From the NCBI GenBank assembly GCA_933207985.1, contig OW240913.1, positions 326,678,444 through 326,742,443 of the forward strand: a stretch of 64,000 nucleotides of DNA. Direction: 5' to 3'. Positions 1-9,700 of the stretch are shown here, in pieces (positions within the stretch are counted from its first letter, which is position 1; each line of letters starts with the position of its first letter). Source of the DNA: Pelobates cultripes (taxonomy: Eukaryota > Chordata > Amphibia > Anura > Pelobatidae). Under the pieces are notes generated by a model. It searched no databases, was not told the origin of the DNA, and saw nothing but the letters and a program-made list of their open reading frames with translations. A program made the position numbers and the translations under genes.

Positions 1-1265
1 CTTGCGCTGATAATAATTTAATGAAACACAGATGATTCTCAGGCAGCCAATGAGTATGGATCCTTTCAGGGTTATCAACGAATTTAAAAAGTACTTGGAA
101 TTCATAGTGAATTTTAAATTTGAGGCCAAAGTGATTAAATGGAAATTCTCCAAGTCAGCTATGCTTCCTGTTTGGCTATTTTGTCCTTAAATTTGAAGTT
201 AACTTTAAAGTCCTACTGTAGTGAATAACCCTGAAAGTTTGTAGCAAATATGTACATATTATTGCCCAGTGGACTACAACAAGGGAGACATAGTCTAACA
301 GCCTGCAGAGCTTTACCCGTTTGCTCCAAAACAATGCACTAACTATACCCCAGCCCTAAAAGGGTTTAAAGGAATATTTGAAGCACCATAACAGTACGCA
401 GCAGTAGTTATGGTGCTAGTAGTGCCCTTGCAGCTTAAATAGTGATAGAAGGAGTTTCCATTAACTCCACTTTTTTAATCCCGCTGGCTGAGATGGTAAG
501 GTGAGCACTCTCAACCAATGACCTAAGCCCTGGAATACTGGTTTAGTTCATTGCAGGAGCTTTTGGGCACAATCTCAAAAAGTTTGACTACTAATCCTGT
601 GAGGGCGGCAGGAAAATTCAGACACCATAACTACAACTGCCCGGTTGTGCTTTGGAAGGTGTATGTGAGATATAATATGGACTGAATCTATAGGAATTTT
701 TTTAACTTAGCAACGGCCCTGGCAATAAAACACATCCAAAGAACAAACCAACATCAGTATAACAAGGTAAATTTGAAGAACAGACTTTATTTTTGTAATA
801 AAATGAACAATATATAAAATAAATATTTCTAGGAAAACAATGGTGGTTCTGGCATGCTAAGTGTGAATTCTGCAGGTGAAGGCCAGTGAACCTTGCATGT
901 TGTTAATGTGCATTTCACTCTGTATTTTATTTGGCAATGATGAAAATAGCTAAATCATGTTTTTATGCTACCACTAATGTGTTTGTTTCATAAAATGGGT
1001 GTGCCTTTTTATCTGAATAAATATTGTTAAAGTTGCCATTAGGAAGTGTGTGAGTGTATGTGAATGTTTGTCTTTGCATAATTGTCTGAATTTGTCTTTG
1101 AATAAATGTTTGTGTTTGTGCATGAATATGTATGTCTCTTTCTGTATATGAGTATGTGTTGCTTTGTGAATAAAAGTTGGTTGTCATTGCCTTAATTATT
1201 TTTTATGTAAATGAATATGCAGGCTTGTCTTTGTGCATTTGTTGCATATGTCCTTTTGTCCGTGG
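1..1265. other. Unassigned AT-rich DNA
   Basis: No gene or recognisable element was found. A degenerate TG/TA-rich tract at about 1030-1180 gives a spurious minus-strand reading frame rich in threonine, histidine and glutamine. Any 3' continuation of the eIF4G-like gene on the minus strand would have to lie here or beyond the window, but no stretch resembling the MA3 or W2 domains of eIF4G was recognised. Confidence 0.5.
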
Positions 1266-1665
1266 AATAGAAACATAGAAACTTAGAATGTGATGACAGA
1301 TAATAGCCATTCAGCCCATTTAGTCTCCAATTTTATGAATGCTTTCATTAGTCTCTTGTATCTAGAATAGCCTTATGCCTATCCCACGCATTTTTAAACT
1401 CCCTCACTGTGTTAAACTCTACCACTTCACTTGGAAGGTTATTCCATGCATCCACTACACTCTCAGTAAAGTAAAACTTCCGGATATTATTATTAAACCT
1501 TTGCCCCTCTAATTTAAGACTGCCCTCTTGTTGTGACTGTTTTCCTTTTAAATATACTCTTCTCTTTTATGGTGTTGGTTTCCTTTATATATGTAAATGT
1601 TTTTATCATATTCTCCTGTCTCGTCTTTCCTCCAAGTTATACTTTCCTCCGAGCTATACATGTTC
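1266..1665 (-). mobile_element. CR1/Rex1-type LINE, 3' fragment
   Basis: This 5'-truncated 3' fragment matches the end of the larger LINE copies at 28.3-29.7 kb and 54.6-55.8 kb. It contains the antisense of the last reverse-transcriptase ORF codons and the family tail (AGAAACATAGAAAC on the plus strand). A small internal duplication (TTTCCTCC) occurs near 1630-1650. Its 5' end stops about 35 bp beyond the stop codon of the eIF4G-like terminal exon. Confidence 0.85.
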
Positions 1666-1698
1666 AGATACTGTGTGGTTTTTTTTGGGGGGGGGGGT

Positions 1699-4000
1699 TT
1701 ACTGAACTTTTTTTTTGGATTCCTGTTCTGACTCTTTATGAATTTGGTCAATTGTTTTTGGCCCCTCAGGTTTGTGTCGTGGTACCCAGTTATTTTTCCT
1801 CAGGTCCAGCACATCCTGCACCAAAAATCTAATCCTAGAAGAGGTCTTGTTTTTAATAAAGGTATTAAGCTTGTTGAAATAATTGTCCATGCCAGGCTGT
1901 GCATTTTCAAGGTGTTTTCCAACTGATGTCAACAACTGGCAGATGCATTCCATGGACTCCTCGGTGTTCTTATTTAGTAGCTTAATAAGGCAGTCTTTTA
2001 TGGTGGCTTCTGAGAGTAACTTTAATTTAAATAGCTCCCCAATAAATTTGATGTTTCCAAGGGATCGCCTGAGTGCTCTTTTACAGGCATCACTCAATTC
2101 TTCCTTTATTCGAGCCTTTTCATTAGGTGATATAGTTGCCTCCAGTTCCTTCTGAAGTTCTTCAATTCTTTCACCACCTTTTTCACGTCTCTCAAACTCC
2201 ACCTGGCAGAGCCTTATCAGCAGCCTGCGGAATGTAATGCACACGTCACGATTTTCTTCAGTTGGGACTTCAAGCCTCATTAGCCAGTTGCACATGTTTG
2301 CATATATAACAGCAAAATGAGGCTCTGCTACTGCTTTTTCAAATATGAGTTCTGCGACTCCTTTAAGTTGATGCTCTGTGTCTACAGAGAGGTCCTTTAC
2401 CTGGTGAATTAAGTGCTCGAATGTCTGAGGAGTTATCTTATTCAGGATACCGCGAACTTTCCGAAACAGTTCTTCAGCCTTGACTCTACTGGGATCTTCG
2501 GTTGCCCTTTTCATGGGAGGTCTCCAAGCTTTTTCACATTTTTGCAGTTTCACATTCTCATTTAGTTCAAGGATTCGTCGATGTTCTTTAACAGGAGCTT
2601 GCGGAGACCTCATTTGATGGATTCCCGGTGGCAATCTGCGATTACCCTTAGAAGGGTAGCAGGAATTTGCAGATTGAGGTGTCCAATTTCTGCGAGTTAA
2701 TTGTGATGGATCCACTGGCCGAAGGTGAGGTCTAATAACCATGCCTTGGTGGATTTTACAGATTTCAGAAAAGTCCTTTGGTTCCTCCGTGATCGATTTG
2801 AATTGGAGCAAGAAATTCCTGTCGTAGGATACCCTTTCTACCTTTGCTTTGATATCCAACTTATTTTGGAGTGAAGGTACTGCAAGGTCTTGGCTTTCTG
2901 TAATTGGCTTTGGAACCACATCAGCCTTACCAGGTTGTTCTTTTTCTTCTGTTTCTGGCAATCCTTGTTTTTTAGGGTCACAGCTCAGGCTCCTATATGA
3001 TGCAGGCTGATTATTCTCTATCTCAATTTGCTTCTGCTCAGGGGTGCCCTCTTGCTTAATTAGAAACAACTCCTCATGCTTAACAGTGGGGAAATCCAAA
3101 GTCATCTCAGAGGGATAAATCACAGTGGCAGAGTTTACTGGCAGCTCCTCTAACATTTCATTAGTGTGTGGTTTAGCAGGACAAACTGGGACATCAAGAA
3201 GAATACTCTGTTCCTGAACTGTGACAGTCTCCAGAGAATCTAAATTAGTAGGCTCAGGATGACAACCTGAAGTGGACTGTGGCAGAATATGAGGTTCGAT
3301 TGCACAAACATGGCACTCTAGAGAAATGTTGTCTAAACATGTGACAACCTCTGTAGCCTTTAGGGACATAGACTGCACTGAAGGACCAACTGTGACTGGG
3401 TCCTGAGAATCTATATTTGTAGGCTCAGATGGACAACTTAACGTGGACTGTGGCTGATCAAGGTTTACTGTCAACTCATCTGTCAATTCACTTGTATGAG
3501 GTTCGATAGTACGAAAAGGGCACTCGAGAGAATTGTTGTCTTCTAAACACATGACAACCTCTGTAGGTTCTAGAGACATAGACTGCAGCAAATGACAATG
3601 ACCTGTGACTGGGTTCTGTGAATCTAGATTTGTAGGGTTAGATGAACTGAAAGTGGACTGTGGATGACTAAGGTTCACTGGCATATCCTCTGTCAATCTA
3701 TTTGTATGAGGTTCAATAGTGCAAACAGGGCATTCTAGAGAATTGTAGTTTTCTAAACATGTGACAACAGCTGTAGGCTCTAGAGACATAGACTGCAGCA
3801 AATGACAAGGAATATCTTCTAGACTTGTGACAAGTTCAGGCTGTAGAATAGTATTCTGTTTATAATACTCAGCAGAATCTTTTTCATTTTCTGGTCCTTT
3901 TTTGACCACTTCCTTTTCTGGGACACTTTCAGCCTTTTCAGTTGCTATGTTTTGTCTTGGAAGTAATGTAGGCTTTACTTTAGTAAAACGGAATGGGTCC
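1699..4000 (-). CDS. eIF4G-like protein, terminal exon with eIF4E-binding motif and MIF4G domain
   Basis: eIF4G is the cytoplasmic scaffold that joins cap-binding eIF4E to the helicase eIF4A and the small ribosomal subunit. The exon begins after a good acceptor (TTTAATTGCAG) at 4000, completes a split codon, and is open for about 766 codons to TAA at 1699-1701. In order it shows a degenerate ~70-residue repeat region (about 3804-3100), the eIF4E-binding motif YDRNFLLQF near 2826 (fits YxxxxL-hydrophobic), the conserved linker with LRPVDPSQL, and a full MIF4G domain at about 2472-1786 with RRSLGNIKFIGELFKLK, SSRIRFLVQDVLDLR and GPKTIDQIHKE. In vertebrate eIF4G1/3 this stretch is split over many exons, so its intronless state suggests a retroposed origin (inference). 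The MA3 and W2/Mnk-binding domains are missing. A weak donor (TTCA|GTAAAC) overlaps the stop and could allow splicing onward. Whether it is an eIF4G1 or eIF4G3 derivative is not settled; it is not eIF4G2/DAP5, since it has an eIF4E site. Confidence 0.9.
3100..3804 (-). repeat. Tandem ~70-residue coding repeats inside the eIF4G-like exon
   Basis: Three direct repeats lie head to tail in frame: about 3804-3595, 3594-3385 and 3384-3208, with a more decayed fourth to about 3100. Each has the order QSMSL, VV(T/M)CL, SLEC, IEPH, PQST, PTN(L/I)DS and PVT. The first two also share HLLQ at the start. The third has lost about ten residues. No known domain was recognised. The repeats are Ser/Thr/Pro-rich and probably disordered. 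The frame is kept across all copies. Confidence 0.85.
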
Positions 4001-4520
4001 CTGCAATTAAATAGGAAAAGTCAAAATACAATCGTAACAATTCTATCCTTTCCTCCCTTTCCATCCATCAGCCCATTTTGTCACTTATCTTATTCCTCTT
4101 CAGCTATCCTCTCACTTTGGTCTGTCAGCCAACCTATCACTTTGTATTTATCAGTTATCGCACAACTATAGTGACACTATTAGATCATTTATATTTCATA
4201 TAATACATTCTGGTTACAGCAATTTCAGTAGTTTATTTTGTACCATAAAAGCTTCTGTTTATTTTACAAAGCATTCATTATGGAAATTAGGTCATCCTTA
4301 GTAAGTTACATTGCCGTAGTACTTCCCAGTGATTTGTGATGTTGGTTCAGAAAGAGCAGTGACATGTTTCTCTATCTGTGGTTCTTCTCTCATTGGTTTT
4401 CTGTGTACACAGACAGCCAGTGAGAGAACCAGGGTATTGGCTTACTGAGGACACTGCAGTTTTATTTGTATATATGTATGTATATATGGTCAATCATTCT
4501 GTGTTTCATAATACACTTAC

Positions 4521-4634
4521 CTAGGTGGCTGACCACATGTCATTAGTTTGTTGGTTTTTGTTGGAGTCACCCGAATATAGCATGCTACTTCGGGAATCTT
4601 CTCCTCTTTTCCATATCTGACATTAATGTTATGT
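4521..4634 (-). CDS. eIF4G-like gene, exon B copy 1
   Basis: This 114-bp exon lies directly upstream of the terminal exon. The donor is CCACCTAG|GTAAGT and the acceptor is CTTTAG at 4636-4635; an alternative AAAAG acceptor 6 bp upstream is also in frame. It is open in phase 2-2. It shares the core YIRVTPTKTNKL with the other B exons and has one extra codon. No domain was recognised. Confidence 0.75.
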
Positions 4635-4788
4635 CTAAAGCTTTTGAAGAAAAACACACAAAAAAACAGGTCAGGCTATTTATTACAGCACCCATCATAG
4701 AGGTTAAATCTCATTTTGTTAAAACAAAAATCAACAATCCCCCTCCCACCCACCCCCCTTTTGATTAATGTGATAATACAGTATTTAC

Positions 4789-4995
4789 CTTCCATCATGC
4801 TCTGCAAATTTAGATGTATCAGAAGGGGAAAGGCAAAGTCTCTTTGTGCCTTGTTGGAAATTGTGTAGAATTTCTTCCACAAACCCACCATTCTGTTTCC
4901 ATGGCTCCCCTTTCTTACCCTTTACATGATCTGGACAAACATCCAGATTTGATGATATCTGGGGCAATATCTGGGGCTCAGCTTTAAGAGGTAGC
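4789..4995 (-). CDS. eIF4G-like gene, exon A copy 1
   Basis: This 207-bp exon is open and phase 2-2. The acceptor is CCTAAATAG and the donor is GGAAG|GTAAAT. The peptide starts LPLKAEPQILPQ and ends SKFAEHDG. It is charged and Pro/Lys/Gln-rich, and no domain was recognised. It is the most diverged of the four A exons. Confidence 0.78.
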
Positions 4996-5079
4996 CTATT
5001 TAGGAAAGAAAAAGTGATTAGTGAAGTTTCATATTTCACACATTGGATGTTTTGTTTCTGGAATAACTGAGTGTGTTTA

Positions 5080-5615
5080 GGAGATGATAAAAGAAGCCAT
5101 TATATATTATACATTATTATTATTTGGGTCGTATTGTAATGGTTAAATAATTCAATTTGATTTGTAAAACCTATGAAATGTCTGGACTAATTTCATCCTG
5201 CATTTCATCCCTGTTGGTGCTGTCTGATTAGGACCTCAAAAACCTTTTTTAATTCCTATATATTTTATTTATTTATTCCACCCCAGTATACCATGCCTGC
5301 TTATTTAATTTCAATCACTACAAATGGGCTAGGCTACACACATTCATTTTTTAGTTCATTTTTTATCTTGTGTGTTGTGAAAAATAACTAAAAGATGAAA
5401 TTCATTAATATTTTAAGTACTTTAACCCGTATATTACTCCCATTCATTTTAAGATGAAACTGTTACATCTAAAGGAAAGCTATGTTATTTATAGAGGTGA
5501 TGCCCATGAGCAAACCATCCTATATTCAAATTTTTATCGAACTCTGACCTCCATCTTCTAATAACCCTATTTAATATGATACCTGCAGCCACTGTCCACT
5601 TACCTCTCCGTAGAC
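5080..5615 (-). repeat. Block D copy 1, intronic duplicated segment
   Basis: This segment matches 9700-10140 and 11050-11420 and, for its last part, 6715-6830. Shared landmarks are ATTACTCCCATT, GCTATGTTATTTATAGAGGTGATGCCCA (in part) and AATAACCCTAT. In the two upstream copies it leads directly into candidate exon C. Here the donor-like CTTACCT (plus) is kept, but the exon C body is gone. Confidence 0.7.
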
Positions 5616-5746
5616 CAGGGAGCCTTCGGAATCTCCAGATGTTTTGGACTGCATCTCCTATAATGCTCTTACAGCCATAATACTGGCAAAGCATCAATGG
5701 AGATGTAGTCCAGAACATCTGGAGGGCCGAAGGTTCCCCACCCCTG
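5616..5746. mobile_element. hAT-like MITE, 131 bp
   Basis: The element starts CAGGGAGCCTTCGG and ends CCGAAGGTTCCCCACCCCTG, so its ends are inverted repeats. Most of it can fold on itself. The flanks CCGTAGAC and TCGTAGAC match at 7 of 8 bases, as expected for a hAT 8-bp target duplication. It sits where exon C would be expected in this duplicated unit. Confidence 0.8.
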
Positions 5747-6141
5747 TCGTAGACGTATGACAATGAATATCCTCTAGACTTGTGACAGCTTATAGTGACA
5801 CTATCAGATCATTTGTCTCATATATTCGATTCTGGTTACAGCAATTTCAGTAGTTTATTCGTACCATAAAAGCTACTGTTTATTTTGAAATGTATTCCTT
5901 ATGGAAATTAGGTAATGCTTAGTAAGTTACGTTGCCGTAGCACTCCCCACTGATTTGTGATGTTGGTTCAGAAAGAGAATTGACATGTTTCTCTGTCTGT
6001 ATTTATTCTCTCATTGGTTTTCTGTGTACACAGCCAGCCAGTGAGGGAACCAGGGTATTGGCCTACTGAGGACAGTGCAGTTTCATTTGGATGTCCTAAT
6101 AGCATTGTGGTCAATCATTCTGTGTCTCATGATACACTTAC

Positions 6142-6252
6142 CTAGGTAGCCGAGCAGACATCTTTAGTTTGTTGGTTCTTGTTGGAGTCACCCGAATATA
6201 GTATGGTACTTCGGGAATCTTATCCTGTTTTCCAAAGCTGACATAGGTATGT
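6142..6252 (-). CDS. eIF4G-like gene, exon B copy 2
   Basis: This 111-bp exon is open and phase 2-2, with donor CTACCTAG|GTAAGT. The AAAAG acceptor seen in copies 1 and 4 is changed to AAAAC here, so only CTTTAG at 6254-6253 can serve. The peptide core is KIPEVPYYIRVTPTRTNKL. Confidence 0.75.
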
Positions 6253-6412
6253 CTAAAGGTTTTAAAGAAAAATGCAAAACACAAAATGGTCAGTCTACTT
6301 CTTATATCACCCATTGTAGAGGTTAAAATGTAAATTTGTTAAAACAAAATATCAACAATAGAAAAATGCACAAGATTCCGCCCATTGATTTATTTGATAA
6401 TACAGTATTTAC

Positions 6413-6619
6413 CTTTCATCAAGCTCTGCAAATTTAGATGTAACAGAAGGGGGAAAGCGAAGTCTCTCTATGCCTTGTTGGTAACTTTTTAGAATGTCTT
6501 CAACAAGCCCACCTTTCTGTTTTGATGGCTCACATTTCTTACCCTTCTTAGGATCTAGACAAACGTCCAGATTAGGTGATACCTGGGGCAATATCTGGGG
6601 CTCAGCTTTAAGAGGTAGC
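6413..6619 (-). CDS. eIF4G-like gene, exon A copy 2
   Basis: This 207-bp exon is open and phase 2-2, bounded by CCTAAATAG and GAAAG|GTAAAT. The peptide starts LPLKAEPQILPQVSPNLDV and ends SKFAELDE. Confidence 0.78.
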
Positions 6620-6714
6620 CTATTTAGGAAAGAAAAAGTGATTAGTGAAGTTTTATATTTCACACATTGGATGTTTTGTTTCTGGAATAACTGAGTGTGT
6701 TTAGGAGATGATAA

Positions 6715-6835
6715 AATAAGTCATTATTATTTGGGTCATATTGTGACCTATCTCTGACCTCCATCTTCCAATAACCCTATCTATTAGGATGCCTGCAGCC
6801 ACTGTCCACTTACATCGCCGTAGACGTATGACAAA
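6715..6835 (-). repeat. Block D copy 2, remnant
   Basis: This short remnant keeps AATAACCCTAT and GCAGCCACTGTCCACTTAC and the CCGTAGACGTATGACAA junction, which also flanks the MITE at 5616-5746. It shows what unit 1 looked like before the MITE arrived. The donor-like site reads GAT|GTAAGT on the minus strand. Confidence 0.65.
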
Positions 6836-7215
6836 GAATGTCCTTTAGACTTGTGACAGATTAAAGTGGCACTATCAGATCATTTATGTTTAATATATTC
6901 GATTCTGGTTACTGCAATTTCAGTAGTTTACTTTGCACCATAAAAGCTTCTGTTTATTTTGAAATGCATTCCTTATGGAAATTAGGTAATGCTTAGTAAG
7001 TTACGTTGCCGTAGTACTCCCCACTGAATTGTGATGTTGGTTCAGAAAGAGCATTGACATCTTTCTCTATCTGTGGTTTTTCTCTCATTGGTTTTCTGTG
7101 TACACAGCCAGCCAGTGAGGGATCCAGGGTATTGGCTTAGTGAGGACACTGCAGTTTCATTTGGATGTCCTAATAACATTGTGGTCAGTTATTCTGTGTC
7201 TCATGATACACTTAC

Positions 7216-7326
7216 CTAGGTAGCTGAGCAGACGTCTTCAGTTTGTTGGTTTTTGTTGGAGTCACCCGACTATAGTATGGTACTTCGGGAATCTTATCCT
7301 GTTTTCCAAAGCTGACATAGGTACGT
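7216..7326 (-). CDS. eIF4G-like gene, exon B copy 3
   Basis: This 111-bp exon is open and phase 2-2, with donor CCTAG|GTAAGT and acceptor CTTTAG at 7328-7327. As in copy 2, the upstream AAAAG alternative is lost. An Ile in the repeat core has become Ser (PYYSRVTPTKTN). Confidence 0.75.
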
Positions 7327-7485
7327 CTAAAGGTTTTAAAGAAAAACGCAAAACACAAAATGGTCAGTCTACTTCTTATATCACCCATCGTAGAGGTTAA
7401 AATGTAAATTTGTTAAAACAAAATATCAACAATAGAAAAATGCACAAGATTCCCCCATTGATTAATTTGATAATACAGTAGTTAC

Positions 7486-7692
7486 CTTTCATCAAGCTCT
7501 GCAAATTTAGATGTAACAGAAGGGGGAAAGCGAAGTCTCTTTATGCCTTGTTGGTAACTTTTTCGAGTTTCTTCCACAAGCCCACCTTTCTGCTTCCGTG
7601 GCTCCCATTTCTTACCCTTCTCAGGATCTAGACAAACGTCCAGATTAGGTGATATCTGGGGTAATATCTGGGGCTCAGCTTTAAGAGGTAGC
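7486..7692 (-). CDS. eIF4G-like gene, exon A copy 3
   Basis: This 207-bp exon is open and phase 2-2. The acceptor is TTAAATAG and the donor is GAAAG|GTAAC. The peptide is close to copy 2 (LPLKAEPQILPQISPNLDV at the start, SKFAELDE at the end). Confidence 0.78.
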
Positions 7693-7962
7693 CTATTTAA
7701 GAAAGAAAACGTGATTAGTGAAGTTTCATATTTCACACAGTGGATGATATATTTCTGGAATAACTGAGTGTTTTTAGGAAATGTTGGTTCAGAAAGATTA
7801 TTGACATCTTTCTCTGTCTGAGTTTTTTCTCTCATTGGTTTTCAGTGTACACAGACAGCCAGTGAGGGAACCAGGGTATTGGCTTACTGAGGACACTGCA
7901 GTTTCATTTGGATGTCCTAATAGCATTGTGGTCAGTTATTCTGTGTCTCATGATACACTTAC

Positions 7963-8073
7963 CTAGGTAGCTGAGCACACGTCTTCAGTTTGTTGGTTTT
8001 TGTTGGAGTCACCCGAATATAGTATGGTACTTCAGGAATCTTATGCTCTATTCCATAGCTGACAAAGGTACGT
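7963..8073 (-). CDS. eIF4G-like gene, exon B copy 4
   Basis: This 111-bp exon is open and phase 2-2, with donor CTACCTAG|GTAAGT. Both candidate acceptors (AAAAG and CTTTAG, 6 bp apart) are present and in frame. The core is YYIRVTPTKTNKLK. Confidence 0.75.
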
Positions 8074-8236
8074 CTAAAGCTTTTAAAGAAAAACACAAAA
8101 CACAAAATGGTCAGGTTCATTCTTACAGCAGTATAGAGATTAACATGTGAATTTGTTAAAACAAAACATCAACAACAGAAAAAAAGCACAAGATTCCCCC
8201 CTCCCCCATTGATTATTATGATCATACAGTATTTAC

Positions 8237-8437
8237 CTTTCATCAAGCTCTGCAAATTTAGATGTAACAGAAGGGGGAAAGCGAAGACTCTTTCTGCCAT
8301 GTTGGTACATTTTTCGAGTTTCTTTCACAAGCCCACCTTTCTGCTTCCATGGCTCCCATTTCTTACCCTTCTCAGGATCTGGACAAACATCCAGATTAGG
8401 TGATACCTGGGGTAATATCTGGGGCTCAGCTTTAAGC
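8237..8437 (-). CDS. eIF4G-like gene, exon A copy 4
   Basis: This is the most upstream clear A exon: 201 bp, open, phase 2-2, acceptor TTAAATAG, donor GAAAG|GTAAAT. It lacks 6 bp right after the acceptor, so the peptide begins LKAEPQILPQ instead of LPLKAEPQ. Frame is kept. Confidence 0.76.
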
Positions 8438-8574
8438 CTATTTAAGAAAGAAAAAGTGATTAATGAATTTTAATATTTCATACATTTGAAATTCTATTTC
8501 TGGAATAACCGAGTGTGTTTAGGAGATGGTAAAAGAAGCCATTATATATTATGCATTATTATTTGTGTTTTGAA

Positions 8575-9700
8575 TTAGAAAAAAGGAAGAGAAGAGGAGC
8601 CTTTCCCGGTTTTTAAGGGTGTATCACCGGGAAAGTGAGGTTCCCGGTTTCCCTCTGATGAGCTGACAGGCGAAACGCGCATCAGGGCGTTTAGGGTGCT
8701 GTAGGGAATAGATGAGTACATCATTAAGATTGCCAATCTATGAGATGCTAAAGCAGATTTATCTACTATCTGATCATAAAATCTCCCGTATATTAGAGGA
8801 GTTCTTAATAAGGGCATTCATTTCTCCAACAAGCCGTCTCCCCTTGCTATACCATTGACGTGGGGGGGCCGGTATTTGGGGTATTAATAGGCTAGGGATA
8901 GTGAGGATATGTTCCATTGACAGAAGGTGCCCTTGAAGGCACAACAGGGAGAGCATGTAAGAATCTTTTGTTCTTTCCCCCTTCTCCTTCCTTTTATGAT
9001 ACAACACAAACGGGTTACTCTATGATCTACATTAGTTTGTAGCCAACGAGGTCGGGATATAGATAGTGCACTTATTTCTTCCGGTGGGGTCTTGGGAATT
9101 GAGATATGAACATTTAACCAACAGGAGATTCCCTGTACTTTAACTTCAGACCGTACAGTAACCATAATAGTAAATTACAGCTACAATAACAAGCAATAAA
9201 TGTTATATTTGGTCCATTAGTTTAACTGTGTGAATGGTTACAAATTAGTAAACGGGTGAATTAACACCAAGGGGAATGTAAAGCTAATAGAAATTCTAGA
9301 ATATCTAGGGGATATTATCCTTCATCCAGAATAATTACCTGCCTATAATACACTAGCGCATAGATTCATCTACCCTTACATGTACCTATTTGACAATAAG
9401 TGGAAAACTTTATACATAAATTCACTTATGTGATTTAAGATAATTATACTATAGGACTTTATTCAAGGGGCTGTTATGTCCATAGAAGGTACCTAACTAT
9501 ACAATTTCCTTTTAGTGAAATCATCTAGTTATGATTTATTATTATTTTTTGTTTATCATCTTTATTATTATTATTTTGTGTTTAATTTTTTTTGTATGAT
9601 AGTGTGTGTGGTTAGTGTCCCCACTAGAAAGGGACTTTTAATTGACTTATTAAAAGTGACGTTTTAAATTATTATTTGTGTGGTTAACTAATTAACTTTG
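8575..9700. other. Unassigned DNA, probably intron with repeat remnants
   Basis: No exon was recognised. A motif at about 8669-8690 (AGGCGAAACGCGCATCAGGG) recurs in altered form, inverted, in the centre of the foldback element near 21757-21780. A short inverted repeat (TTTCCCGG ... CCGGGAAA) lies at about 8605-8635. The stretch up to 9165 is open in several frames, but nothing in those frames is recognisable. Confidence 0.4.

Larger units (their letters stand above)
4166..8570 (-). repeat. Tandem segmental duplication carrying the exon A/B cassettes
   Basis: Four head-to-tail units are seen, with starts near 4166, 5789, 6862 and 7787. Exons and introns are both duplicated. Intron landmarks recur: a block with TTTTCTGTGTACACAG near 4400, 6020, 7095 and 7845, and another with ACCATAAAAG near 4243, 5863 and 6939. 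Unit lengths differ (about 1.62, 1.07, 0.93 and 0.78 kb). The first carries about 550 extra bases (5080-5615 block plus a MITE), and the fourth lacks the first part of the unit. Confidence 0.85.

Noticed and set aside
963..1187. Minus-strand reading frame of 74 codons downstream of the eIF4G-like exon
   Set aside because: It runs through a TG/TA-rich tract, is Thr/Gln/His-rich, and has no similarity to MA3 or W2 domains of eIF4G.
1533..2155. Plus-strand reading frames over the eIF4G-like exon and the LINE fragment
   Set aside because: They are antisense shadows of a long conserved minus-strand coding exon.
1699..4000. eIF4G2/DAP5 as the identity of the gene
   Set aside because: DAP5 lacks the eIF4E-binding motif that is clearly present here, and the linker resembles eIF4G1/3.
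4785..5039. Exon A frames read as separate small genes starting at upstream Met codons
   Set aside because: The upstream Met lies in intron-like sequence before a good acceptor. The conserved part begins exactly at the acceptor and ends at the donor in all copies.
5485..5763. 92-codon minus-strand frame near block D
   Set aside because: It spans the hAT-like MITE and has no conserved counterpart in the other block D copies.
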